From the NCBI GenBank assembly GCA_020446425.1, contig JAGRES010000025.1, positions 37,673-101,672 of the forward strand: a stretch of 64,000 nt of DNA, read 5' to 3'. The DNA comes from Sphingobium sp. (GTDB lineage Bacteria; Pseudomonadota; Alphaproteobacteria; Sphingomonadales; Sphingomonadaceae). Of the stretch, positions 35,766-44,916 are shown one piece after another. The translations under genes and the position numbers were made by a program. Below the pieces are notes generated by a model. It did not search any database. It worked only from the letters and a program-made list of their open reading frames with translations, and was not told the origin of the DNA. How positions within the stretch are numbered: the stretch's first letter is position 1; each line of letters opens with the position of its first letter.

Positions 35766-36869
35766 ATGCCTGATCTGTTCGAAAACCCCATTGGCCTTGA
35801 TGGATTTGAGTTTGTTGAATTCTGCGCGCCCAAACGTGGCGTACTGGAACCCGTGTTCGAAGCGATGGGCTTTGTGCATATCGCCACCCACCGTTCCAAG
35901 GATGTCGACCTGTGGCGGCAAGGCGATATCAACCTGATCGCCAATTATGAGCCGGGTTCGCCCGCAGCTTTCTTCGCGGCAGAACACGGTCCGTCCGCCT
36001 GCGGCATGGGTTTTCGCGTCAAGGACGCGCACAAGGCTTATCCCGAACTGCTCGCGCGCGGCGCGGAAGCGGTGGAAACCAAGACCGGCCCGATGGAACT
36101 ACGCCTGCCCGCCATTCGCGGCATTGGCGGCGCAATCATCTATCTGATTGACCGCTATGAAGGTGATGGGAAGGGCAATCTCTCGATCTACGACATAGAT
36201 TTCGATTATCTGTCAGACGTCGATCGGCATCCCGAAGGCGCGGACCTGAAGATTATCGACCACCTGACGCACAATGTTTATGGCGGACGCATGGCCTATT
36301 GGGCCGAATATTATGAGAAGCTCTTCAACTTCCGCGAGATCCGCTATTTCGATATCAAGGGTGAATATACCGGCCTGACATCAAAGGCGATGACCGCGCC
36401 GGACGGTCTGATCCGCATTCCGCTCAATGAGGAAGGCAAGGCCGGTGGCGGCCAGATTGAGGAGTTTTTGCGTGCCTATAATGGCGAGGGTATTCAGCAT
36501 ATCGCGTTCCTGTGCGACGACCTGATCGCCACATGGGACAAGCTCAAGGCGCTAGGCACGCCGTTCATGACGGCACCGCCGGAAACCTATTACCAGATGC
36601 TGGATGAACGCCTGCCCGATCATGGCGAGCCCGTGGGTGAACTTCAGTCACGCGGCATATTGCTCGACGGCTCCACCGAAGATGGCGACGCGCGCTTGCT
36701 GCTCCAGATCTTCTCGGAAACGATGATCGGCCCGGTCTTTTTCGAGTTCATCCAGCGCAAGAAAGACGAGGGTTTCGGCGAGGGCAATTTCAAGGCGCTA
36801 TTCGAAAGCATCGAGCGCGATCAGCTCAATCGCGGCGTGATCCGGGCCAAGGAGGGAGAGGCCGCATGA
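35766..36869 (+). CDS. hppD: 4-Hydroxyphenylpyruvate dioxygenase
   Basis: Non-haem Fe(II) enzyme that converts 4-hydroxyphenylpyruvate to homogentisate in tyrosine breakdown. The 367-residue protein has two vicinal-oxygen-chelate halves; the metal ligands are the His in [12 protein letters not shown], the His in [10 protein letters not shown] and the Glu in [11 protein letters not shown]. The C-terminal helix ([18 protein letters not shown]) that gates the active site is present. The ribosome site AAGGAA precedes the ATG. It is first in a four-gene operon opposite the MarR gene and overlaps the VOC gene by ATGA. Confidence 0.96.
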   Translation: MPDLFENPIGLDGFEFVEFCAPKRGVLEPVFEAMGFVHIATHRSKDVDLWRQGDINLIANYEPGSPAAFFAAEHGPSACGMGFRVKDAHKAYPELLARGAEAVETKTGPMELRLPAIRGIGGAIIYLIDRYEGDGKGNLSIYDIDFDYLSDVDRHPEGADLKIIDHLTHNVYGGRMAYWAEYYEKLFNFREIRYFDIKGEYTGLTSKAMTAPDGLIRIPLNEEGKAGGGQIEEFLRAYNGEGIQHIAFLCDDLIATWDKLKALGTPFMTAPPETYYQMLDERLPDHGEPVGELQSRGILLDGSTEDGDARLLLQIFSETMIGPVFFEFIQRKKDEGFGEGNFKALFESIERDQLNRGVIRAKEGEAA

Positions 36870-37411
36870 CCGCCCCCTTTTCACTCTCCCGCATCCACCA
36901 TGTGGCATATCGCTGCAAGGATGCGAAGGAGACGGTGGAGTGGTACGAACGCGTGCTAGGCATGCGCTACACCACAGCTTTCGCGGAGGATCATGTGCCT
37001 TCGACCGGCGAATATGACCCCTATATGCATGTGTTCCTCGACTGCGGCGGCGGTAATGTGCTCGCCTTTTTCGAACTGCCCAACCAGCCGGATATGGGCC
37101 GTGATGGGAACACACCGGCATGGGTGCAGCACCTCGCCTTCGAAGTATCGGATTATGACGCACTGATGGCAGCCAAGGCGCATATCGAAGCGCAGGGCGT
37201 TGAGGTGCTCGGTCCGACCTATCACGGCATCTTCAAGTCGATCTATTTCTTCGATCCCAATGGGCATCGCATCGAGCTGGCCTGCAATATCGGCACGCCC
37301 GATCAATATGCCGAGCTGGAACGCGTTGCCCCTCTCATGTTGGAGGAATGGAGCCAGACGAAACGCGCACCGCGCCATGCCGACTGGCTGCACAAGGAAC
37401 CGGAAGCCTGA
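36866..37411 (+). CDS. VOC-family (glyoxalase/dioxygenase-like) protein
   Basis: A 181-residue single-unit vicinal-oxygen-chelate protein: [58 protein letters not shown] and [13 protein letters not shown]. These provide the usual His/Glu metal ligands. It is embedded in the homogentisate operon between hpd and fahA, overlapping the first by four bases and the second by one. The reaction is not known. It occupies the place where a homogentisate dioxygenase gene would be expected, but it is not a homologue of HmgA. Confidence 0.85.
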   Translation: MTAPFSLSRIHHVAYRCKDAKETVEWYERVLGMRYTTAFAEDHVPSTGEYDPYMHVFLDCGGGNVLAFFELPNQPDMGRDGNTPAWVQHLAFEVSDYDALMAAKAHIEAQGVEVLGPTYHGIFKSIYFFDPNGHRIELACNIGTPDQYAELERVAPLMLEEWSQTKRAPRHADWLHKEPEA

Positions 37412-38709
37412 TGCCCAATATTGATTTTACCCATGATCCCGCCGCCAAAAGCTGGGTCGCGAGCGCCGATGGGCACAAGGATTTCCCCATACAGAATCTA
37501 CCGCTGGGCATATTTTCGCCACCGGACGGAGAACCACGTGGCGGAGTGGCGATAGGGGATGAGATACTCGATATCGCGGCGGTCGCAAATCTACTGGAAG
37601 GCGACGCCCGCAAAGCCGCTCTGCTGGCGGGCCAGCCGATGCTCAATGACCTGCTGGATGAGGGCAATGCGATGCTGCGCGCGCTTCGCCATGGCCTGTT
37701 CAGTTTGCTGACCGATCCGGCGAAGGAAGCTGAAGTTCGCCCCGCACTCCACACGGCTGCTCAGTGCACAATGCATCTGCCGGTCAAGATCAACGACTAT
37801 ACCGATTTCTATACCGGCATTCATCACGCGACCAATGTCGGCAAGCTGTTCCGGCCCGACAATCCGCTGCTGCCCAATTATAAATATGTGCCGATCGGTT
37901 ATCATGGGCGGTCTTCCTCGATCCGCCTGTCCGGCGTGGATGTTGTGCGCCCAAATGGCCAGACCAAAGCGCCCGATGCCGACATGCCTTCCTTTGGCCC
38001 CTGCAAGCGGCTCGACTATGAGCTAGAAATGGCCATATGGGTTGGCCGGGGTAACACGCTAGGCAAGCCAATCGCGATCAGCGAGGCCTCCCGGCATATC
38101 GCTGGTATCTCTATCCTCAACGACTGGTCCGCGCGCGATATTCAGGCCTGGGAGTACCAACCGCTCGGGCCGTTTCTCGCCAAGAATTTCCATTCGAGCA
38201 TCTCGCCATGGATCGTGACGATGGACGCGCTCGCGCCCTATCGTGTGGCGCAACCCGCACGCCCGGAAGGCGACCCGTCGCCCCTTCCCTATTTGCTCGA
38301 CGATGCCGACCAGCAAAAGGGCGCGCTGGGCGTGACAATGGAAGTGCATATCCGCACCGCGAGGATGCGCGAAGCGGGCGAGGAACCGCACCGCCTGAGC
38401 AGCGGCTCAATGACGGCGATGTACTGGACCATCGCGCAGCTCGTCGCGCACCACAGCTCGAATGGCTGTAATCTTCAGCCCGGCGACCTGCTGGGCACCG
38501 GCACGCTTTCCGGCGCGAACGACGACAGCAAGGGGAGCCTGCTGGAGCTGAGCAATGGCGGTAAGCAGCCTTTGACTCTCCCCGGTGGTGAAACGCGCAC
38601 TTTCCTTGAGGATGGCGATGAAATCATCATAACCGCCTTCGCAGAAGCAGGTGGCTTCGCGCGCATAGGTTTCGGCGAATGCCGTGTCATGATACTTCCC
38701 GCACCATGA
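37411..38709 (+). CDS. fahA: Fumarylacetoacetase
   Basis: Hydrolyses fumarylacetoacetate to fumarate and acetoacetate, the last step of tyrosine catabolism. The 432-residue protein has an N-terminal SH3-like domain (1-120, with NLPLGIFSPP) and a C-terminal metal-dependent FAH domain (DFYTGIHHATNVGKLFRP, YHGRSSSIRLSG, LDYELEMAIWVG, NDWSARDIQAWEYQPLGPF, GDLLGTGTLSG). The ATG overlaps the VOC stop by one base (TGATG). The N-terminus matches the family start at 37411. Confidence 0.96.
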   Translation: MPNIDFTHDPAAKSWVASADGHKDFPIQNLPLGIFSPPDGEPRGGVAIGDEILDIAAVANLLEGDARKAALLAGQPMLNDLLDEGNAMLRALRHGLFSLLTDPAKEAEVRPALHTAAQCTMHLPVKINDYTDFYTGIHHATNVGKLFRPDNPLLPNYKYVPIGYHGRSSSIRLSGVDVVRPNGQTKAPDADMPSFGPCKRLDYELEMAIWVGRGNTLGKPIAISEASRHIAGISILNDWSARDIQAWEYQPLGPFLAKNFHSSISPWIVTMDALAPYRVAQPARPEGDPSPLPYLLDDADQQKGALGVTMEVHIRTARMREAGEEPHRLSSGSMTAMYWTIAQLVAHHSSNGCNLQPGDLLGTGTLSGANDDSKGSLLELSNGGKQPLTLPGGETRTFLEDGDEIIITAFAEAGGFARIGFGECRVMILPAP

Positions 38710-39356
38710 ACAACGCACCGGAACTCGTCCTGCATGGCTATTGGCGCTCGGGCACCAGCTACCGCACACGTATCGCGCTCAATATCAAGGGGCTCGATTA
38801 TCGTCAGGAGCCGGTCAATCTGCTCGAAGGCGAACAAAAGGGTGAAGCCTTTACCGCGCTCAACCGCCAGGGGCTGGTTCCAGCGCTGGTGGCAGGTGAC
38901 ACAGTACTCACTCAGAGCAGCGCGATCATCGAATGGCTGGAGGAATGCTATCCCGATCCGCCGCTGCTACCCCCCGATGCCGATGCCCGCGCCATCGTGC
39001 GCGCCATGGCGATGACGGTGGCCTGCGACATCCACCCGCTCAATAATCTGCGCGTCCTAAAGGCAATCAAGCGGGACCTTGGTGCGGACGAGGCGGCGCG
39101 CGATGCCTGGACTGCCCGCTGGATCACGGACGGTTTCGCAGCGCTGGAAACCATGATCACGCGTCATGGCGGCGCCTATGCATGTGGCGACACGCTCACC
39201 ATAGCCGACTGCCATATCGTACCGCAGGTCTATTCCGCAGAGCGTTTCAACGTACCCCTCAATGCATACCCGGCACTGATGCGCGCCGCCAATAACGCTC
39301 ACAGCCATCCCGCCGTCGCAAGAGCGCACCCCGACAAACAGCCTGACGCATCGTGA
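38706..39356 (+). CDS. maiA: Maleylacetoacetate isomerase
   Basis: Glutathione-dependent zeta-class GST that isomerises maleylacetoacetate to fumarylacetoacetate. The 216-residue protein has the N-terminal thioredoxin fold with YWRSGTSYRTRIALNIKG (catalytic Ser/Thr-containing loop), QGLVPALV (cis-Pro) and TQSSAIIEWLEE, then the all-helical domain with CDIHPLNNLRVL. It overlaps fahA by ATGA and is the last gene of the operon. It performs the step just before FahA. Confidence 0.95.
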   Translation: MNNAPELVLHGYWRSGTSYRTRIALNIKGLDYRQEPVNLLEGEQKGEAFTALNRQGLVPALVAGDTVLTQSSAIIEWLEECYPDPPLLPPDADARAIVRAMAMTVACDIHPLNNLRVLKAIKRDLGADEAARDAWTARWITDGFAALETMITRHGGAYACGDTLTIADCHIVPQVYSAERFNVPLNAYPALMRAANNAHSHPAVARAHPDKQPDAS

Positions 39357-39464
39357 ATTCCGACCATCTGACAGCTCGCAAGCTACAGAAACAGCATGGC
39401 TAAATAAATATTAGGGAATGTCGCCCATACTGTTCTGCTACAGCAGTTCTGTCAGGCGTATAAA

Positions 39465-41330
39465 ATGAAAATACTGGTCGTCGATGATGAGCAATCTGTC
39501 CGTGAAGCTTATCGTCATGTTCTAGCTGAAAAGAAAACGATCATTTCTTCCCATGGTATGAGTGCGCTCGCCGAAGAATTGTTCGGAGACGAAGCTCAGG
39601 GCGATGAAAATTCGTCACTACAAGACAGTTCCGTTTTCGACGTTCATTTTGCGTCTCAGGGACTGGACGGCGTTGCAATGGTCAAGCAGGCCATTGACCA
39701 GAAAGACCCCTTCAAGGTCGCATTCATTGACGTGCGTATGCCGCCGGGCATTGACGGCCGCGAAACTGCGCGCCGCATCAGGGCGATAGACGCCGACATC
39801 AATCTCGTGATCGTCACCGCCTATTCCGATCATTCTGCGACAGATATCGCTGCGGTGGCGGGTCCCGCCGATAAGATATTCTACATCTGCAAGCCCTTCT
39901 CCAACGAGGAAATCCGACAGATGGCGCTGGCCCTGTGCCGCCGCTGGGACCATGACACAGGACAGCTGGAGCTGTTGCAGCAAAAGGTAGCCGAACTCGC
40001 GACCAGCGAAGCGCGCGCACGGCATGCGGCCCTGCACGATTTCCTGACCGGCGCGCCAAACCGCATGGCTTTTCAACAGGAATTATCGGTTCGCGCAGTG
40101 AGGGGCGATACCGACTACGCCCTCGCCTTTGTCGACCTGGACCGCTTCAAGCACGTCAATGATACGTTCGGCCATGGCGCCGGTGACGACCTGCTGGTTG
40201 CCGTATACGATCTTCTCCTCGGCAATGTTCCCGAGCAGTCAATGGTAGCCCGTTTGGGCGGTGACGAATTCGGGTTGCTACTGCCAGTCAGCAATCAGAG
40301 CGAAGCCGAAGCCATATGCTCACAACTTGTCGAAACCTGTTCGCGCAGCTTTTCTATATTCGGAAATAGTGTCCGCATCGGGGCTTCATGCGGCCTGATG
40401 CTGCCCTCGCAGCAACCAAATCGCGACGCGAGCGAGCTAATGCGTTTTGCTGACCTCGCCCTGTTCGCGGCCAAACGTGGCGGGCGCTCGAAAGTCTGTA
40501 TCTTTGATGCCGAAATGGATGAAAGCCAGCGGTTCCGCCAAGCCATCGAAGAGGGCCTGCGTAACGCCATCGAAGGCAATGAGCTAACCCTGCACTATCA
40601 GCCGGTAGTGGAGCGAGACAGCCTTGTTACTGTAGGTTTCGAGGCGTTACTGCGTTGGAACAGCCCCGAACATGGCATGGTGTCACCAGCCATTTTCATT
40701 CCCATCGCCGAAGAAAGCAACCTGATCGACGAGCTGGGAGAATGGGTACTGAACCGCGCGCTCACCGACAGCCTCGACTGGCCGGATCTGTTCGTATCAA
40801 TCAACTTCTCGCCGCGTCAGTTCAAGCGCGCGAATTTTGTCGAGTGGCTGGATGCGCATGCATTGCGCCTAAATGTATCGCCAGAAAGTGTGCAGATCGA
40901 AATTACCGAAACGGCGATCTTCGAAGACACACAGCGGGCAGCGGACGTTTTGCGAGAGATACAGGAAAAGGGATATCGTATTGCCCTCGACGATTTCGGC
41001 ACAGGTTACTCCAGCCTGTTCAACATCAAGAATTTCTCGCTCAATTGTATCAAGATCGACAAGAGCTTCATCGAAGGGCTGGGCCATGACAAGCACAGCG
41101 CCGCGATTGTCAGCTCCATCGTTCATTTGGCCCGCGCACTCGGCCTGCACATAGTGGCCGAAGGCGTCGAAACCGACGAGCAATGCCAGATGCTGCGCCT
41201 CACTGGCTGCTCCCATATGCAGGGATTCCTGTTTGGAAAACCAGCAGCCGCCATCGAAGCGATAGAGCATCTGCAGAACCAGCAGGACAGGCTGAGCCCG
41301 CCTTCCAGCGCCATTGCCATGGGAGAGTAA
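39465..41330 (+). CDS. Response regulator with GGDEF and EAL domains
   Basis: A 621-residue cyclic-di-GMP enzyme. The receiver domain (about 1-150) has DD near residue 7-8, the phosphoacceptor Asp89 in AFIDVRMP and Lys143, but with an insertion of about 30 residues after the first helix. A short coiled coil leads to a diguanylate cyclase domain with an intact GGDEF (265-269), and then an EAL phosphodiesterase domain with EALLRW (from 393), NFSPRQF, DDFGTGYSS and KIDKSFI. Both catalytic sites look active. It is followed five bases on by a histidine kinase gene, its likely partner. Confidence 0.92.
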   Translation: MKILVVDDEQSVREAYRHVLAEKKTIISSHGMSALAEELFGDEAQGDENSSLQDSSVFDVHFASQGLDGVAMVKQAIDQKDPFKVAFIDVRMPPGIDGRETARRIRAIDADINLVIVTAYSDHSATDIAAVAGPADKIFYICKPFSNEEIRQMALALCRRWDHDTGQLELLQQKVAELATSEARARHAALHDFLTGAPNRMAFQQELSVRAVRGDTDYALAFVDLDRFKHVNDTFGHGAGDDLLVAVYDLLLGNVPEQSMVARLGGDEFGLLLPVSNQSEAEAICSQLVETCSRSFSIFGNSVRIGASCGLMLPSQQPNRDASELMRFADLALFAAKRGGRSKVCIFDAEMDESQRFRQAIEEGLRNAIEGNELTLHYQPVVERDSLVTVGFEALLRWNSPEHGMVSPAIFIPIAEESNLIDELGEWVLNRALTDSLDWPDLFVSINFSPRQFKRANFVEWLDAHALRLNVSPESVQIEITETAIFEDTQRAADVLREIQEKGYRIALDDFGTGYSSLFNIKNFSLNCIKIDKSFIEGLGHDKHSAAIVSSIVHLARALGLHIVAEGVETDEQCQMLRLTGCSHMQGFLFGKPAAAIEAIEHLQNQQDRLSPPSSAIAMGE

Positions 41331-41334
41331 AGCC

Positions 41335-43185
41335 ATGCGATTCTTCAAAAATAAACGCATCCGCAACAGCTTGCTGCTCAATCTGTCGCTGATTGGTCTT
41401 GTGGCTGCAGCCGTGCTCTTCCTGCTGCTCAATGCCGCGATCGACAAGAGCTTCACCGCGCTCGAAGAAAGGGAGCTGCAGGGTCATATCGGCCGCGTCG
41501 CCGATTTTCAGAAAACCAGCCTGCGTTCAATAACGGCTCGCTCCAAGGATTGGGGCATATGGGACGACAGCTACTATTATGCGCAGGATTTCAACTCGGC
41601 CTATGAAGACAGCAATATCAACGCGGAATCGTTCCAAAACGCGTTGGTCGACGGCATGGCGATTGTCCGCTTCAGCGACGGTGCAGCACGCAGTTTTGCT
41701 TTTGATCGTGAAGAAGGCGAGGAACTGCCGGAATTAGCCACTGATCTGCGCGCCATTGTGACCAAGCCGGACTTCGTGGAAAAGGTGCGCAAGCAGGATG
41801 ATGTCCAAAGCTTCATCACATTCCAGGGGCAGTTATACACCATCGCCAGCGTACAGTTGAGGAAAAGCGATGGCAGCGGCACGCCTCCCGGCTTCCTCAC
41901 CTTCATACAGAAAATCGACAGCTCGAAGACCAATCAGGCGCTGCAGGTGTCCACCACTATAGAGCTTGGTTCCAGCATCAAAGATACGGTGGTTGCCAAG
42001 AGCGCAAACGCCATAGAAGTAGCTGCGCCTTTCAAAGGCCAGGACGGCAAGACCGTCGCCTCAATCGCGTTGCATCTCAAACGCCCTCTCACGGAGGCCG
42101 CGAAAGAGCTGCTGTTCATCACTTTCGGCGGCGTATTCTTTCTGATTGTTGGACTTCTGGTTGTCCTGAGCCGACGCGTGAAGACCCTCGTGCTCGATCC
42201 GGTCGAGCGACTGCACAAGCATGTAGAGCGCATCCGGGAATCCGGCGAATTGAAGGCCCTGACCGCCCCCGCTCCCGCCAACGAGTTCGGCGCGTTACAG
42301 GGCGAGTTCAACAACATGACGACCGAGCTGCAGCAATTGCGCGCGCAGCTGGAATCCCAATCCTTTACATTGGGCAAGTCACAAAGTGCCGTGGGCCTGA
42401 TGCATAATATACGCAATTGTCTCAGTCCTGTACGTGTCATTCTGGAATCGCTCGATCAAAATGGCGACGACCCGCTGCCTGCACAGGCGCCTAGGGCGCT
42501 GGAGGAATTGTCGGCCCCCGCTCTGGACCAGCCGCGCCGCGAAAAACTCATCAGTTTCCTGTCAGCAGCGCATGAGCATGTTGGCGCACAGAGCGCAATG
42601 CAACGCCAGCAGATTCGCGAAGCGGCGCGCAATCTTATGAACGCATTGAACGCAATTGATGCCGCCGCAGAAGGAGAACGCGACACCCGCTTCGACGAGC
42701 GCTGCGACCTCGCCGGACTGCTCAGTCATTCCGGCAATATCGCACGCTATGCCGAAGATATCGACGTTATGGTCGATGTCATGTGCGATGGGCATATCGC
42801 GGCTACCGGCAACCGTGTGCTGCTGAGTCAGGTGATCGAAAATCTGGTTACCAACGCACTGGAATCCATTCGCGAAACCGGTCGCGAGGACGGTTTGATC
42901 ATGCTGAGCGCCACGCAGGACAATATATCCGGCCTGTGCAGTATTAGCGTGACCGACAATGGCACGGGCTTCGCCCCTGCTATGGCTGCCCAGCTTTTTG
43001 AACGCGGCTTCTCGACCCGCACATCAAAGTCTGGCGGCCTGGGACTGCATTGGTGCGCCAATACCGTGCGTGCAATGGACGGCGAATTGACCCTGAAAAG
43101 CAACGGCAACGGCTCAGGCGCGCGCGCAACCATCCGCCTGCCCCTGTGGCAGGACGAAGCCATCCAGAACCAGAGCGCGGCATAA
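41335..43185 (+). CDS. CHASE4-domain sensor histidine kinase
   Basis: A 616-residue membrane kinase. TM1 (about 13-35), a periplasmic CHASE4 sensor (about 40-250, marked by SKDWGIWDDSYYYAQDF), TM2 (about 258-279), a HAMP segment, a dimerisation region with His357 in GLMHNIRNCLSP as the likely phosphorylated residue, and an ATPase domain with the N box ENLVTNALESI and G boxes DNGTGFAP and SGGLGLHWC. The H-box differs from the classic HE pattern (HN instead). It overlaps the promoterless gap after the response regulator gene, so the two are co-expressed. Confidence 0.9.
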   Translation: MRFFKNKRIRNSLLLNLSLIGLVAAAVLFLLLNAAIDKSFTALEERELQGHIGRVADFQKTSLRSITARSKDWGIWDDSYYYAQDFNSAYEDSNINAESFQNALVDGMAIVRFSDGAARSFAFDREEGEELPELATDLRAIVTKPDFVEKVRKQDDVQSFITFQGQLYTIASVQLRKSDGSGTPPGFLTFIQKIDSSKTNQALQVSTTIELGSSIKDTVVAKSANAIEVAAPFKGQDGKTVASIALHLKRPLTEAAKELLFITFGGVFFLIVGLLVVLSRRVKTLVLDPVERLHKHVERIRESGELKALTAPAPANEFGALQGEFNNMTTELQQLRAQLESQSFTLGKSQSAVGLMHNIRNCLSPVRVILESLDQNGDDPLPAQAPRALEELSAPALDQPRREKLISFLSAAHEHVGAQSAMQRQQIREAARNLMNALNAIDAAAEGERDTRFDERCDLAGLLSHSGNIARYAEDIDVMVDVMCDGHIAATGNRVLLSQVIENLVTNALESIRETGREDGLIMLSATQDNISGLCSISVTDNGTGFAPAMAAQLFERGFSTRTSKSGGLGLHWCANTVRAMDGELTLKSNGNGSGARATIRLPLWQDEAIQNQSAA

Positions 43186-43204
43186 GCCTCATCAGGAGAC
43201 AATA

Positions 43205-43906
43205 ATGAAATCGCATTCCTTCCTTCGTTACGCCATGTGTGGGGCACTGTGCGCAATAGCCATTCCAGCCCATGCCCAAGAAGAAGAAACAAGCGATCGC
43301 TGGTCGGTGGACGGCGCCGTAACGGTGGTCAGCGATTACCGGTTCCGCGGATATTCGCTGAACGACAAGGATCCGGCCGTTCAGCCCGAATTGTGGCTGA
43401 GCCACGAAAGCGGCCTATATGCCGGTTTCTGGGGCTCCAACGTCGCCGATCTGGGTGGAGATGATATCGAGATCGATCCAGCCATCGGCTATGCCGGATC
43501 GTTGGGCCCGGTGGATGTCGATCTCTGGGCCATGTGGTACCTCTACCCCGGCGCCAGCGAATATAATTATGTCGAGTTCGGCTCGGAAATCTCGGCATCA
43601 CTCGGCATCGCAACGCTTGGGCTGGAACTGGGTTACGCTCCCGCGCAAGACAATATCGGCGGCGTCGACAACAGATATGCGGCTATCAAGGCATCTGCAC
43701 CGCTGGGCGCAACACCGCTTTCGATAGATGGCAGTTTCGGCGTTGAAGATGGCGCGTTCGGTGACAACAAACTGGACTGGTCGCTGGGCCTGTCGGCGGA
43801 AGTGGCGGGCTTTGAACTTGGTGCGCACTATATCGACGCCGCGCGGCACGGGCATGATCCACTTGCCGATGCTACTTTGGTCGTGTCAGCCAAATATAGC
43901 TTCTGA
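43205..43906 (+). CDS. TorF-family putative outer-membrane protein
   Basis: A 233-residue secreted protein with a cleavable signal (ends AIPAHAQ, about residue 25) and a beta-barrel-like body of alternating residues: AVTVVSDYRFRGYSLNDKDP, VQPELWLSHESGLYAGFWGS and a final aromatic AKYSF. These are marks of the TorF/TIGR02001 family of putative porins. It lies 19 bases after the kinase gene, on the same strand, and may be co-transcribed with the signalling pair. Channel activity is unproven. Confidence 0.85.
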   Translation: MKSHSFLRYAMCGALCAIAIPAHAQEEETSDRWSVDGAVTVVSDYRFRGYSLNDKDPAVQPELWLSHESGLYAGFWGSNVADLGGDDIEIDPAIGYAGSLGPVDVDLWAMWYLYPGASEYNYVEFGSEISASLGIATLGLELGYAPAQDNIGGVDNRYAAIKASAPLGATPLSIDGSFGVEDGAFGDNKLDWSLGLSAEVAGFELGAHYIDAARHGHDPLADATLVVSAKYSF

Positions 43907-43921
43907 TATCGGGCCAATGCC

Positions 43922-44827
43922 TCACGAGACAGGCACGAGTGGTTGGAGGCTATGGTCTCTGGCCAGCCCCGTCAGGCTGTCTGCCATGCGCTGAAGCATC
44001 TCGCGTGATGCGGGATGCAGCATCGTACCGCCAACGGTGCCATGCATGATGCCAATGGTGCGCTCGACATCGAACCCCGCCATCGGCAGGATCATAATGC
44101 CGTTTCCGCTATAACTCTGCGGAGCGACCGTCACCGCCAGTCCCGCGCGGACCATGGCGAGCGCCCGCTCATCATTCATCGTCTTGGCCGCCATGAACGG
44201 ACGAATACCGCGCATGGTGAAATGACGGCTGGTCGCGCTCAGCATCTCGCATTGGCGGCGCACCAACATCACATGATCGGCCACCTGTTCAGCCGACAGC
44301 GAATCTGCGCCAGCCAGTGGATGGGAGATGTTCACCGCGACACCGAACTTTTCACGGTATAGCGGCTCGGCATCGGCCGTCTCGGTTTCGACAAGGGTCA
44401 CCGCCGCGTCTATACGGCCACGCTCTAGCTTGGACCTGAGCTCGCCCGCCTTTCCCTCGACAATCTCCAGCCCGCCGCCAAGCCAGTTCACGCCCGCTTT
44501 CTCGATCATCCGCTCTACCCAAGTGGCAGGCAATGTCGTCAGGACGCCAAGACGCAGCAGTTCGCGTGAACCGGCCTCGCCCAGAGTTTCGGCAGCCAGG
44601 AATTCCCGCTCAATCCTGCCAGCATATCCCAGAAAACGAACGCCTTCACGGGTAAGCTCGACGCGGCGGCTTGATCGTTCAAATAATGTCGTGCCAAGCT
44701 CGCGTTCCAGCTTGGCGATACCCACGGACAAGGTCGGTTGCGATACGCGGCATTGCGCCGCCGCGCGCGAAAAATTGCCCTGGTCGACAACGGCCAGAAA
44801 ATATCGAAGGAGATAGCGGTCTATCAT
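43922..44827 (-). CDS. LysR-family transcriptional regulator
   Basis: A 301-residue LysR regulator. The N-terminal helix-turn-helix (YFLAVVDQGNFSRAAAQCRVSQPTLSVGI is spread over 9-37, then LERELGTTLFERSSR) is followed by a periplasmic-binding-like effector domain. It is transcribed away from the isovaleryl-CoA dehydrogenase gene, as typical LysR controllers are. The effector could be a leucine-degradation intermediate such as an acyl-CoA (inference). A palindromic ATAGA/TCTAT site overlaps its own start. Confidence 0.92.
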   Translation of the reverse strand: MIDRYLLRYFLAVVDQGNFSRAAAQCRVSQPTLSVGIAKLERELGTTLFERSSRRVELTREGVRFLGYAGRIEREFLAAETLGEAGSRELLRLGVLTTLPATWVERMIEKAGVNWLGGGLEIVEGKAGELRSKLERGRIDAAVTLVETETADAEPLYREKFGVAVNISHPLAGADSLSAEQVADHVMLVRRQCEMLSATSRHFTMRGIRPFMAAKTMNDERALAMVRAGLAVTVAPQSYSGNGIMILPMAGFDVERTIGIMHGTVGGTMLHPASREMLQRMADSLTGLARDHSLQPLVPVS

Positions 44828-44840
44828 AGATGCAGTCTAT
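44826..44840. promoter_or_regulatory. LysR-type binding site
   Basis: ATAGATGCAGTCTAT has ATAGA/TCTAT arms around a 5-base centre and fits the T-N11-A rule for LysR sites. It overlaps the regulator start codon, which would allow autorepression, and lies about 77 bases upstream of the ivd gene. Confidence 0.5.
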
Positions 44841-44916
44841 ACTTATATTATCAATCATTCAATTTCACTTATTGATTGCAGGCTGGTATAGAGCGCGGAT
44901 TGGTGAGGATATTGAT

